A stretch of DNA of 64,000 nt from Lachnospiraceae bacterium GAM79. GTDB lineage: Bacteria; Bacillota; Clostridia; Lachnospirales; Lachnospiraceae. How positions within the stretch are numbered: the first letter of the stretch is position 1; each line of letters starts with the position of its first letter. The DNA lies in contig AP018536.1 of assembly GCA_003584705.1 (NCBI GenBank), forward strand, positions 682,001-746,000, in the 5' to 3' direction. Under the pieces are notes generated by a model that did not search any database, had not been told where the DNA came from, and saw only the letters and a list, made by a program, of their open reading frames with translations. This document shows positions 19,135 through 27,185 of this stretch, in pieces. The position numbers and the translations under genes are program-made.

Positions 19135-20070
19135 ATGAACAAAGATATTATTTTTTTATCACCGGTGTGCACCCACAATATCTGGGGCGGTACCCGGTTA
19201 AACAGAGAATTCGGGTACCCCATCGAGGGCGACGACATCGGTGAGTGCTGGGGTATCAGCGCCCATCCCAACGGAGACGGCACCGTGGCAAGCGGCGCTT
19301 ATAAGGGAATGAAGCTGTCCGAGCTGTGGGAGAAGCATCCGGAATTGTTCGGCAATACGGGAATGGATCGTTTTCCGTTACTGATCAAGATCATTGATGC
19401 CAAGGACGATTTAAGCATCCAGGTGCATCCGGATGATGCTTATGCGAAGGTACATGAAAACGGATCCCTGGGCAAAACCGAGTGCTGGTTCATCTTAGAC
19501 TGTAAGGAGAATGCTACGCTGGTGGTCGGACATAATGCAAAGACGAAGGAAGAGCTGGAACAGATGATTCATGAGGGCAAGTGGAAAGAATTCATTCGTG
19601 AGATCCCTATTAAGCCCGGTGACTTCATCCAGATCGATCCCGGTACCGTACATGCCATTAAGGGCGGTACACTGCTTCTTGAGACACAGCAGAGCAGCGA
19701 CATTACTTACCGTGTATACGATTATGACAGACTGAGCAATGGCCAGCCCAGACAGCTACATATCGCTCAGAGTATCGATGTTATCACTGTTCCTGCCAAA
19801 TCCGCAGAGAACAGCGTGGTGCATACCGAGAAAAAGGACGATGCGATCCAGCAGCTGATCCGCTGTCCTTACTACACCGTATACCGCATTGACGTGGAGC
19901 ATCGTGTGGAGACCTGGCAGGATAAGCCCTTTGTACTGATGAGTGTGGTAGAGGGAGAAGGCACCCTGAACGGTACTCATTTAAAAAAGGGCAATCACCT
20001 GATCCTGCCCGACGGCTACGGTAAGGTAGAGTTACAGGGCAGGATGCAGATCATCGCATCTACGATCTAA
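19135..20070 (+). CDS. manA: Mannose-6-phosphate isomerase, class I
   Basis: About 311 residues from ATG 19135, spaced 9 bases after AAAGGA; an in-frame ATG at 19129 is too close to that site. Zinc and active-site motifs of type I isomerases are visible: GECWGISAHPNG, SIQVHPDDAYA, GKTECWFILD, and DPGTVHAIKGG. It interconverts mannose-6-phosphate and fructose-6-phosphate and so ends the mannan pathway after mannose-1-phosphate is converted by a mutase not seen in the window. The last 154 bases recur, diverged, at 24837-24990. Confidence 0.93.
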   Translation: MNKDIIFLSPVCTHNIWGGTRLNREFGYPIEGDDIGECWGISAHPNGDGTVASGAYKGMKLSELWEKHPELFGNTGMDRFPLLIKIIDAKDDLSIQVHPDDAYAKVHENGSLGKTECWFILDCKENATLVVGHNAKTKEELEQMIHEGKWKEFIREIPIKPGDFIQIDPGTVHAIKGGTLLLETQQSSDITYRVYDYDRLSNGQPRQLHIAQSIDVITVPAKSAENSVVHTEKKDDAIQQLIRCPYYTVYRIDVEHRVETWQDKPFVLMSVVEGEGTLNGTHLKKGNHLILPDGYGKVELQGRMQIIASTI

Positions 20071-20120
20071 GCTTACGCCAGATCAAAAGCCGGTAAATGA
20101 CAGCTGTCTTTAAAACAGAT

Positions 20121-22187
20121 TTACTTTCCAAGTACAACGGATAGCTTGATTTCTTTTTCTGTTTCGCTCAGGTCGAAATCACCGCCGTCGGAGACGGTCA
20201 CGCGCAGTTCATAGAGCACGCCGTCTGTCAGCTCCGTCACATTTGCTCCGGTCTCGTCTGTGAGCGACCACAGTTCAGAGCCAACCTTTTCCAGCTTGCC
20301 GTCTGCACCATAGGCGTAGAGCGTCAGATCGGAGGCACTGCCGGACAGGTTGTTCATACGGAAGGCTACCATGGTGTTGGGATGCACGTTGCAGATGGTC
20401 GCGGTGTTGTGCCAGCTTGCAACCGTACCTTCACCGCCATCCTGCGCAAACTGATCCTGCGAAAGAACATTTCTTGCCGCCTGATCAAGATCAACCTCAC
20501 GGTACGGAAGCTCTGGCAGGTACACGAAGCGATCCTGCAAACGCAGCAGTTCCAGATAGCCTGTCGGGCAGTAGAGCGTATTTCCGTTGCTGCCGGTGTA
20601 CATGCCGATGGCCATATTATTGTAGCCGTATTTGTTGGACACATCCATCGTGAAGACGGTTTCGCCCGTTGCAAAGTCCAAAATAATGTACTGCCACATG
20701 CCGGTATCCAAATCCTGTACGTAACCGTAGATATAGCCTGTTGCAGTGGAGAGTTTCATGATCGCCGTGTCGCGCAGATCGTTCCGGCTCCAGACGCTCT
20801 TCATTTCATAGCCATCAGCGGTTTTTAAGGTGTCCACCCGTTCAACGCCCGGGGCGATCATAACATTACCCTTCATCAGCCAGTTCTGGTCATAAATGTT
20901 GGCGTAGCTCTGAATCGAAGAGTCATTGTCAGGGTCGGCAAGCCCTGCGTTACCGGCGCCGAACCAGTTGCAGACGATCGTGCTGACGGTGCCTTCACCG
21001 TCGTCATAAACGATTGCAGAGTTCTCAACCGCCACCTGATACCCATCGGGCAGATCATCCAAAACAGGCATGCTGGCTACGACCTCTCCGGTCTTCATGT
21101 CGAGCGCGAGAAGCTTAACGGGGTCAGCGTTGTCGGTGAATAGTACAAGGTCTGGTGTCAGTGTGGGCGAGCAGCCACCACCCCAGGCAAGCCCGCCTCC
21201 GGTTGTCTTATCGCCATCGTGGCTGACCTTCGCACCGACACTCTCATATGGCGTGCACCACACAACGTTCACACCTTCTTCCGCGCGCAACAGGTAGCAG
21301 TTCTGGTTCGTCAGAATGACCGCACCGTCTTTGGAGGCAGCAATGCCGTTTTCTGCGCCCTCGCCAAGGGGCAGCCCGTAAACAAAGACAGCTTTTGAAA
21401 GATCGGGTTGTTCGCCGTTCAGAATCGATTCTATCGCTGTGTGGGCAATGTAGCCGAGAACACCCTGCTGCTGTCGCTCAGGATAGATCCGGAAGCCGCC
21501 GGTGGCGAACCAAAGGTTTCCGTCGTAGTCAAAGACCACGGACAGAAGATTCTGTGTCAGCTCTTTGCCGAGCGCGGTCTCAGCAGCCGCTTTGATATCG
21601 ATATCCAGAACCTTTTCGAATTCCGGAATGACGCTGCCGTCTTCCTCCGTCGTACGAAGTATCAGTACATGGTTGTTGCTCGTCGGGCAGACGATACGGT
21701 TTTTAGAGTCAAGGAATGTGTAGGAACTCTGGATGACGTAACCACCGCCATCATGCTGCATCGGTGAAAAATAGCCGAGCGTCTTCGTCTCTGTTGCATT
21801 CAGATCACGGATGGCGATGCCGCCGAGCAATGGCACGACTGCGTGACCGTAGTTGTCAAAGTAAATCGCGGGTGAGGCGTTCGGGTTCGTTGTCTCAAAG
21901 GAAACATTGATTTCCGGATAGATGCCGAGCGGCAGAATTTCATCCGTTGAGTCGGTGTTGTAGCCGTCGTGATGGATGTTTGCATCACTTTTTGCCATAT
22001 AAGGGTTTTCATCCACGTGTTTTGGCTGTAAAGCCTTCACGGGCAGTGCACCGGATAACGGTGCAGAAGATGTTGTTTCGTCCTCTGCCGGTGTGGGCGT
22101 TCCACCGCAGGCCGCCATAGATAGGCACAGTGTTCCCGCCAGAAGGAAACTAAATACAGAATAAATCTTTTTTCTCTTTTTCATCAA
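20121..22187 (-). CDS. Large lipoprotein of unknown function, probable beta-propeller
   Basis: 688 residues. Signal peptide with lipobox SMAACGG (Cys about 27) and a short Thr/Ser/Glu linker. The body has recurrent strand patterns of propeller proteins (YFDNYGHAVVPLLGG, FLDSKNRIVCPTSNN, VFDYDGNLWFATGG, TGGGLAWGGGCSPTLTPDLVLFTDN) and a C-terminal beta-sandwich domain. It is exported and membrane anchored. No enzyme motif is recognised; arylsulfotransferase-like or quinoprotein-like propellers are remote possibilities. Its start overlaps the stop of the upstream receiver gene (TGATGATG), so the two are translated together, inside the cassette bracketed by the manA 3' ends. Confidence 0.72.
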   Translation of the reverse strand: MMKKRKKIYSVFSFLLAGTLCLSMAACGGTPTPAEDETTSSAPLSGALPVKALQPKHVDENPYMAKSDANIHHDGYNTDSTDEILPLGIYPEINVSFETTNPNASPAIYFDNYGHAVVPLLGGIAIRDLNATETKTLGYFSPMQHDGGGYVIQSSYTFLDSKNRIVCPTSNNHVLILRTTEEDGSVIPEFEKVLDIDIKAAAETALGKELTQNLLSVVFDYDGNLWFATGGFRIYPERQQQGVLGYIAHTAIESILNGEQPDLSKAVFVYGLPLGEGAENGIAASKDGAVILTNQNCYLLRAEEGVNVVWCTPYESVGAKVSHDGDKTTGGGLAWGGGCSPTLTPDLVLFTDNADPVKLLALDMKTGEVVASMPVLDDLPDGYQVAVENSAIVYDDGEGTVSTIVCNWFGAGNAGLADPDNDSSIQSYANIYDQNWLMKGNVMIAPGVERVDTLKTADGYEMKSVWSRNDLRDTAIMKLSTATGYIYGYVQDLDTGMWQYIILDFATGETVFTMDVSNKYGYNNMAIGMYTGSNGNTLYCPTGYLELLRLQDRFVYLPELPYREVDLDQAARNVLSQDQFAQDGGEGTVASWHNTATICNVHPNTMVAFRMNNLSGSASDLTLYAYGADGKLEKVGSELWSLTDETGANVTELTDGVLYELRVTVSDGGDFDLSETEKEIKLSVVLGK

Positions 22188-22606
22188 TAATCCTCCTCAA
22201 TGTTATGTTTATTGTGATCCACCCGGAATAAGGCAGACGTTTTTTTCCCATCTAACCATGTAGAAAGTCCCTGCTGAAACGCTTCTTCTGTTATTGGCTC
22301 TAACAGAAAATAGTCTACACGCAGCCGAAACGCATGCAGGGAAAAATCCAGATCGCTGCACCAGATGATGCGCATTTCGGGAAAAAGCGTCCGCAGATGC
22401 TCCACCGCATTCAACCCTGCTACCCCCGGAAGTGCGATCACAGTGCAGGTTGGCGCATTTATACGCGCCACATCAAAGAACAACTCCTGCCCACGGTAAC
22501 AGTCCATTTTGGGAAACAGACCGCGTTCAAAGCAGAACCGTGAAAGCTGCTCTATATAAAAGGCTTCCTGTGTTTCACTACTTGTCAGCACGGCAATGTG
22601 GTACAC
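22184..22606 (-). CDS. Stand-alone receiver-like protein
   Basis: 140 residues with the pattern of a response-regulator receiver of the LytTR type: MYHIAVLTSSETQEAFYIEQL at the start, a central hydrophobic strand, and IIWCSDLDFSLHAFRLRVDYFLLEPITEEAFQQGL, which matches the usual alpha4-beta5-alpha5 end (Lys replaced by Glu in LLEP). The expected phosphoacceptor region reads PTCTVIALPGV with no Asp, so it is probably a pseudo-receiver. No output domain. It is divergent from the two-component pair and coupled to the lipoprotein gene. Confidence 0.6.
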   Translation of the reverse strand: MYHIAVLTSSETQEAFYIEQLSRFCFERGLFPKMDCYRGQELFFDVARINAPTCTVIALPGVAGLNAVEHLRTLFPEMRIIWCSDLDFSLHAFRLRVDYFLLEPITEEAFQQGLSTWLDGKKTSALFRVDHNKHNIEEDY

Positions 22607-22792
22607 GGCACTCCCTCCTTTCTGCCGTCATTGATGCTTTCTGCTTGTCAGTATACGGATATGCAAACGCTTTTCAAGTTGTTTGGCACGAAAGCCTCAA
22701 TTCTGTCACGAAATCTGATTTTTTCACGGTGCCGGTGTTGGACAGGTATGATATAATTTAGTTGGAATCTTTTACAAAGGAGTCAGTCCAGT
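22607..22792. promoter_or_regulatory. Divergent promoter region with spaced CACGAAA repeats and an extended -10 box
   Basis: Contains CACGAAA at 22687-22693 and 22707-22713 (20 bases apart) and a further CACG at 22725, upstream of TGATATAAT (TATAAT at 22751-22756) that would drive the two-component pair. Direct repeats about two helical turns apart are the usual arrangement for LytTR regulators, so these may be autoregulatory sites. Confidence 0.4.
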
Positions 22793-23509
22793 ATGAGAAT
22801 AGCAATCGTGGATGATATTGAGACCGAACGTGCGCTGTTGAAAATGCGGCTTGAGCGACAGCTGAACTTGTACGGTGTAGAGACGGAGATTTTAGAATTT
22901 GACAGCAGCGAGAGCTTTCTCGCAGCAGAAAAAGAACGGCACTTTACTGTGGCATTTTTGGACATTTACATGAAAGGATTAAGCGGCATGGATGCCGCAA
23001 AGGAACTTCGGAAGATGGATGCAGACTGCTTTCTGATCTTCACCACAACATCTACCGACCATGCATTGGAAGGATTTCAGGTGCGGGCATTTCACTATCT
23101 CGTGAAGCCTTTTTCCGAGGGAGAACTTGCCGGTCTGCTTGCTGAACTGCTCGCTAAACTTCCGCGTCCTGAGCCGATTCTGACGGTGAAAGTCAGTGGC
23201 AGCGACGTTCGCCTTCGCTATAGGGACATCATCTTTGCCGAGCATTTTGCTCATATGATCAACATTCGCACGACTGCCGGTAAAACGCTTGCCACGCGGC
23301 AAAGCTTTAAGGCATTTACCGAGCCGCTGAAAAAAGATCCCCGCTTTTTTGTCTGCGGCCGCGGTACGATTGTCAATTTAGAACATGCCGTTGATTTTCA
23401 GGCCGCCGCTTTCTGCATGACCGACGGTAGCCGCGTATATGTCAACCAGGAACTTTTGAAGCCTGCCAGGCAGGCATTTATGGAATTTCTGCTGCAAGGG
23501 GGTGTATGA
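22793..23509 (+). CDS. LytTR-family response regulator
   Basis: 238 residues. N-terminal receiver with the phosphoacceptor Asp about 57 (VAFLDIYMKG), acidic pair DD near residues 8-9 and the conserved Lys in YLVKPFSE. The C-terminal 100 residues are a LytTR DNA-binding domain (LRYRDIIFAEHFAHMINIRT, FFVCGRGTIVNLEHAVDF). AgrA-like. Overlaps the histidine kinase gene by 8 bases, so the pair is co-translated. Confidence 0.92.
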   Translation: MRIAIVDDIETERALLKMRLERQLNLYGVETEILEFDSSESFLAAEKERHFTVAFLDIYMKGLSGMDAAKELRKMDADCFLIFTTTSTDHALEGFQVRAFHYLVKPFSEGELAGLLAELLAKLPRPEPILTVKVSGSDVRLRYRDIIFAEHFAHMINIRTTAGKTLATRQSFKAFTEPLKKDPRFFVCGRGTIVNLEHAVDFQAAAFCMTDGSRVYVNQELLKPARQAFMEFLLQGGV

Positions 23510-24830
23510 GATGAAAGATATTCTGCGTCCGATCCTGGAGTTGTCCGTCGTACTCCCCGGTCTTTTACTTGCATATTTCCCTGTAAAATCCTATCTGAAG
23601 CAGTCCCCCGGAAAGCTTGCCGCCCGGATTCTCCCCCTGATGGCAGGATTATGTATCGGTGGTGGGATCGTCTGCTATCAGCTGCATGCTTCCACTGCGT
23701 CTGCCCTGGCAGGGATCACATTGCTTGCAATTGGGCTATATACCGGAACGCTCAAAATCTCCCTCTGGAAATCCGGAACAATTGCACTGACTGTTTGCGC
23801 AGTATTTGCATGCATCAACAGCTTGTCTCGAGCTATCAGTGTTATGATTGCTCTGCATATGCAGCTGCCACAGGACGAACCGTGGTTCTGCCTTGCAGCC
23901 TGTGTATTTTATAATGTTGTTTGCTGGATTTTGGTGCTGACAGCGTTCTATCCGTCAACCCATGCAGTTCGTGTGATGGTCGAGGATGATAATTTTGCGC
24001 AAACATGGTATGTGTTCTGGGTTTTGCCGCTGGTGTTCATTTTTTTGAACCTTTTTATGATTCCGCGCTATCAGACGACACTTAGGACCGGTCGTGTATT
24101 GCAGGGATATATTGTGATAAGTATTGCACTTCTTTTGCTTTTGCTCTTGTTCAACGCAATTTTCCTGCTAATGGCCACCAGTCTTAACCGCAACGCGAGA
24201 TTACAGCAGGAAAACCAGCTTCTTTTCCTGCAGCAGCAGCGCTATGAGAATCTCAAAGCTGCCATCGAAGAAGTGCGGCAGGCGCGGCATGATATGCGCC
24301 ATCAACTGAATCAAATTTCCGCACTGGCTGAGACCGGCGATCTGGAAAGATTGAAAAGCTACCTTGAAAAAAACATTTCCCGCATCCCGGATCTCGGTAT
24401 ACACTTCTGCGAAAACTGCGCAGCAGATAGCGTCATCGGCTATTATTGTGCCCTGGCAAAGCGCGAAGGCATTCCCTTTTGTGCAAAGCTCGATCTGCCG
24501 CAGACTCTTCCAATCGATGAGATCAACATGTGTCTGGTCTTGTCCAACTTGTTGGAAAATGCGCTCGAAGCCAGTATCCGCACTGCACCAGACAGACGGC
24601 AGATTAAAATCACTGCATACCTGCATGCCGGGCGGCTGCTTCTGATCGAAGTTGAGAATGCCTATGACGGCGAAATCAGGGAGAAGGACGGTGTTTTTCA
24701 ATCCTCCAAACGAAAGGGAAACGGCGTCGGCATCCAGTCAATCCAACATATTGCAGAAAAAAGCGGTGGTGCAAGTACGTTTGCCTGTCAGAATGGTGTT
24801 TTCTCCGCTAAAGTTATGCTCTGCGGATAA
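23502..24830 (+). CDS. GHKL-type sensor histidine kinase (AgrC-like)
   Basis: 442 residues. The first 230 residues contain about six membrane helices forming the sensor; a coiled coil follows (LQQENQLLFLQQQRYENLKA). The phosphoacceptor His lies in QARHDMRHQLNQIS. The catalytic part has the N box (NMCLVLSNLLENALEAS) and a G box (GNGVGIQSI), as in the GHKL_5 group of AgrC/ComD kinases that often sense peptides. It phosphorylates the LytTR regulator encoded just upstream. Its stop is seven bases before the duplicated manA fragment. Confidence 0.92.
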   Translation: MYEMKDILRPILELSVVLPGLLLAYFPVKSYLKQSPGKLAARILPLMAGLCIGGGIVCYQLHASTASALAGITLLAIGLYTGTLKISLWKSGTIALTVCAVFACINSLSRAISVMIALHMQLPQDEPWFCLAACVFYNVVCWILVLTAFYPSTHAVRVMVEDDNFAQTWYVFWVLPLVFIFLNLFMIPRYQTTLRTGRVLQGYIVISIALLLLLLLFNAIFLLMATSLNRNARLQQENQLLFLQQQRYENLKAAIEEVRQARHDMRHQLNQISALAETGDLERLKSYLEKNISRIPDLGIHFCENCAADSVIGYYCALAKREGIPFCAKLDLPQTLPIDEINMCLVLSNLLENALEASIRTAPDRRQIKITAYLHAGRLLLIEVENAYDGEIREKDGVFQSSKRKGNGVGIQSIQHIAEKSGGASTFACQNGVFSAKVMLCG

Positions 24831-24836
24831 ATGCAC

Positions 24837-24990
24837 GCAGGATAAGCCCTTTGTGCTGATGAGTGTGGCAGAGGGAGAAGGTACCCTGAACGGCACCAGA
24901 CTGAAAAAGGGAGACCATCTGATTCTGCCCGATGGATACGGTAAGGTGGAATTACAGGGGAAGATGCAGATCATTGCATCTACCATCTAG
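24837..24990 (+). pseudogene. Second copy of the manA 3' end (51-codon fragment)
   Basis: Aligns without gaps to the last 154 bases of manA (19917-20070), with about 24 mismatches (about 84% identity), most of them silent third-position changes. It encodes the ManA C-terminal 51 residues and ends in a stop but has no start or ribosome site. The pattern indicates it came from a functional, diverged manA allele. It marks the right edge of the 20.07-24.84 kb cassette. Confidence 0.85.
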
Positions 24991-25014
24991 AAATTTCTTC
25001 AATGAAAAGAGGGA

Positions 25015-25146
25015 TTGATTTCTCAACCCCTCATAGTGTATAATCTACTTAGAAAGGTGGTCGGAAGTGAAAATTCCGATTCGCCCTCAGTTCAGCTTAA
25101 AAAGAAATAGCATTCACTTTGGTCGGGGGATGCTATTTCTTTTTGT
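25015..25146 (+). ncRNA. Probable antisense antitoxin RNA of a type I toxin-antitoxin pair
   Basis: Promoter TTGATT (25015-25020), 18 bases, TATAAT (25039-25044) gives an RNA of about 95 bases ending at a perfect 15-bp hairpin (25099-25113 with 25130-25144) and T run. The RNA runs convergently into the 3' end of the toxin gene on the other strand, as in TxpA/RatA and BsrG/SR4 of Bacillus. The hairpin serves as terminator in both directions. Confidence 0.7.
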
Positions 25147-25228
25147 TATTATCGTCACCATGTCTGTCGATGTATGATAGAGCTGCAAAGACAACTAACA
25201 ACAGAGTAAGTACTTCCATTGTATTCAT
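25133..25228 (-). CDS. Small hydrophobic holin-like toxin (type I TA, TxpA/BsrG-like)
   Basis: 31 codons starting MNTMEVLTLLLVVFAAL, then SYIDRHGDDNNKKK. It is one membrane helix followed by a YIDR segment and a charged tail, the build of Firmicutes putative holin-like toxins. The ribosome site AAAGGAGG is 8 bases before the ATG at 25228; an ATG at 25234 is too close to it. Promoter on the minus strand: TTGAAC (25338-25333), 17 bases, TATAAT (25315-25310). The leader of about 75 bases can fold (AATCG/CGATT). The gene is too short for routine annotation. Expected action: membrane damage when the antisense RNA is outpaced. Confidence 0.78.
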   Translation of the reverse strand: MNTMEVLTLLLVVFAALSYIDRHGDDNNKKK

Positions 25229-25323
25229 GGGCATCCCCTCCTTTGTATTACTAGAGGGCATCTAACAATCGGAAAATCGCATCCGCTTTCGTTTCGATTA
25301 CACAATAACATTATAACACAAAT

Positions 25324-25337
25324 CGAACAAATGTTCA
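25324..25337. promoter_or_regulatory. LexA (SOS) box over the toxin -35 element
   Basis: CGAACAAATGTTCA fits the Firmicutes LexA box CGAACRNRYGTTYC at 13 of 14 positions, including both GAAC/GTTC half-sites. It overlaps the toxin -35 hexamer (25333-25338), the right place for LexA to block the polymerase. This predicts DNA-damage induction of the toxin. Confidence 0.7.
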
Positions 25338-25388
25338 ACTCGAGATATGGTGTCTTTCGGTGCAGTCTATCGATTCACTATGAAGTGA

Positions 25389-25417
25389 TTGATACCGCCT
25401 TGTCTATGGTATATACT
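25389..25417 (+). promoter_or_regulatory. Promoter of the small alarmone synthetase gene
   Basis: TTGATA (25389-25394), 17 bases, TATACT (25412-25417). Transcription would begin near 25424, before the mini-ORF and hairpin. Confidence 0.6.
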
Positions 25418-25443
25418 ATGGATATACCGTATGCAAGGAGACA

Positions 25444-25487
25444 TTTTTTATGATAATCTATGATTCATCATAGATTATCATAAAAAA
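25444..25487 (+). promoter_or_regulatory. Perfect 20-bp leader hairpin containing a seven-codon mini-ORF
   Basis: Arms 25444-25463 and 25468-25487 are exact inverse complements with a 4-base loop. The arm begins with six T and ends with six A. An AAGGAG site (25435-25440) lies 9 bases before ATG 25450, which opens the mini-ORF MIIYDSS (stop 25471-25473) spanning both arms. No T run follows, so this is not a standard terminator. A ribosome on the mini-ORF would melt the stem, which suggests translation-linked control of the alarmone synthetase. Confidence 0.6.
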
Positions 25488-25517
25488 TATTGATCAAAAA
25501 ATAGAGACAATAAAAGA

Positions 25518-26267
25518 GTGAGTTATATCATGGATACAATCAGAGGTAAATTTTTCAAACAACATTTATTATCAGATCAATTCCTCGATCTGATTGAGAA
25601 AAACAAGCGCCCCATGGACGAACTGATGTCGTATTATCAGTGCGCCATCATGGAGGTGGAGACGAAATTCAAGGTTTTGAATCAGGAGTATTCCCTGGAA
25701 TACGACCGCAATCCCATCGAAGGGATCAAGACCAGAGTCAAATCGTATGACAGTATTCTGCGTAAGATCCGTCGGAAAAATATTCCCATGACGCTGGAAG
25801 GCATCGAAGAGAATATCCGGGATATCGCCGGAGTCCGGGTCATCTGTTCCTTCCCGGATGATATTTACGAACTGGCGGAGAGTTTCTTACGGCAGGATGA
25901 CATTACTCTGATCGAGCGCAAGGATTATATAAAGAATCCCAAGGAGAGCGGCTACCGGAGCCTGCATCTGATCGTGCAGGTGCCGATCTTTTTACAGAAT
26001 ACGAAGAAACTGGTCTATGTGGAGGTGCAGTTCCGCACCATAGCCATGGATTTCTGGGCAAGCCTGGAGCACAAGCTGCAGTATAAGAAAAACATTCCGG
26101 AAAGTCAGTCGAAGTTTTTAAAGGATGAGCTGTATGACTGTGCGCAGCAGAGCGCAGCGCTGGATAAGCGGATGCAGAATATCCGGAATGTCATTGCGGC
26201 GAGTGAGACCGCAGAAGAGGAGAAACAGGATTTCCTGCCAATCTTTTTGCGGGAAAACAAAGGGTAA
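25518..26267 (+). CDS. Small alarmone synthetase, (p)ppGpp synthetase of the RelQ/RelP type
   Basis: About 249 residues containing only the RelA/SpoT synthetase domain, with no HD hydrolase, TGS or ACT domain. Visible: RVKSYDSILRKIRRK, the substrate segment IRDIAGVRVICSFPDDIYELA, KDYIKNPKESGYRSLHLIVQVP, and VEVQFRTIAMDFWASLEHKLQYKK. It transfers pyrophosphate from ATP to GTP or GDP to make alarmone. Start either GTG 25518 or ATG 25530; neither has a strong ribosome site. The leader hairpin upstream and weak start suggest controlled expression. Confidence 0.9.
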   Translation: MSYIMDTIRGKFFKQHLLSDQFLDLIEKNKRPMDELMSYYQCAIMEVETKFKVLNQEYSLEYDRNPIEGIKTRVKSYDSILRKIRRKNIPMTLEGIEENIRDIAGVRVICSFPDDIYELAESFLRQDDITLIERKDYIKNPKESGYRSLHLIVQVPIFLQNTKKLVYVEVQFRTIAMDFWASLEHKLQYKKNIPESQSKFLKDELYDCAQQSAALDKRMQNIRNVIAASETAEEEKQDFLPIFLRENKG

Positions 26268-26315
26268 TTACGTAGCCTGAAGGTATGTAGATGATGGAAA
26301 GGCGAGAAGAATTGT

Positions 26316-27185
26316 ATGAAGATCAGAGATATTTTGAATAAAGATACAGCAACGCTCTCTTTTGAGGTATTTCCTCCGAAGAAGAGTACGGATTTCGGAA
26401 ATGTGGAGGCAGCAGCACTGGGGATCGCGGCATTGCAGCCTGCTTATATGAGCGTGACTTATGGTGCCGGCGGTAGTACCAAGGGACATACCATTGCTTT
26501 GGCAGGAGAGATTCAGAAGCAGCACAATGTGCCTACGGTAGCGCATCTGACCTGTGTCTGTGCTGACAGGAGCAGTATCGGCGCAGCTCTTACAGAAATG
26601 CAGGCGGCGGGAATCGAGAATATTCTGGCTCTGAGAGGAGATATTCCGAAGGATTTTGATGGGGAGGTATTTACAGATTTTACCCATGCATCAGATCTGG
26701 TACGCTTTATCAAAGAGAACGGAGATTTCTGCGTAGGAGGTGCCTGCTACCCGGAAGTTCATCCCGATTCTGCTAACAAAAATGCGGATATTCAGGGACT
26801 GAAGGCAAAGGTGGATGCCGGATGTGAGTATCTGACGACCCAGATGTTCTTCGACAACAATATCTTCTTCAACTTCATGTACCGTGTGCGGGAAGCAGGG
26901 ATTACCGTGCCCATCGTTCCCGGCATCATGCCCATTACCCGCGGCGTACAGGTGAGAAATGCCGTAAAACTGTCCGGCTGTAATGTGCCGGAGCGCTTTA
27001 AGAATATCGTAGACCGCTTCGGAGACAACCCGGAAGCCATGAAACAGGCAGGCATCGCCTATGCCACCGATCAGATCATCGACCTGCTGGCGAACGGAGT
27101 GAAGCATGTCCATGTCTATTCCATGAACAAGCCCGATGTGGCGGCAGGGATCCAGAGGAACCTTTCGGAGATTTTGAAGGCGTAA
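26316..27185 (+). CDS. metF: 5,10-methylenetetrahydrofolate reductase
   Basis: 289 residues of the MetF TIM barrel with the N-terminal signature LSFEVFPPKK, YGAGGSTKG, FAD-site segment LALRGDIPKD, and ITTQMFFDN-like LTTQMFFDNNIFF. Reduces methylene-THF to methyl-THF for methionine synthesis. No corrinoid or MetH gene is nearby. The stop codon TAA is part of the A-rich edge of the CreR-like element: the guide handle begins three bases after the stop, so the metF message carries that element in its 3' untranslated region. Confidence 0.95.
   Translation: MKIRDILNKDTATLSFEVFPPKKSTDFGNVEAAALGIAALQPAYMSVTYGAGGSTKGHTIALAGEIQKQHNVPTVAHLTCVCADRSSIGAALTEMQAAGIENILALRGDIPKDFDGEVFTDFTHASDLVRFIKENGDFCVGGACYPEVHPDSANKNADIQGLKAKVDAGCEYLTTQMFFDNNIFFNFMYRVREAGITVPIVPGIMPITRGVQVRNAVKLSGCNVPERFKNIVDRFGDNPEAMKQAGIAYATDQIIDLLANGVKHVHVYSMNKPDVAAGIQRNLSEILKA

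Noticed and set aside
24652..24990. A 112-codon frame running through the kinase 3' end into the manA fragment
   Set aside because: The first half is an alternate frame of the kinase gene; only the manA-derived second half has a coding origin, and it has no start.
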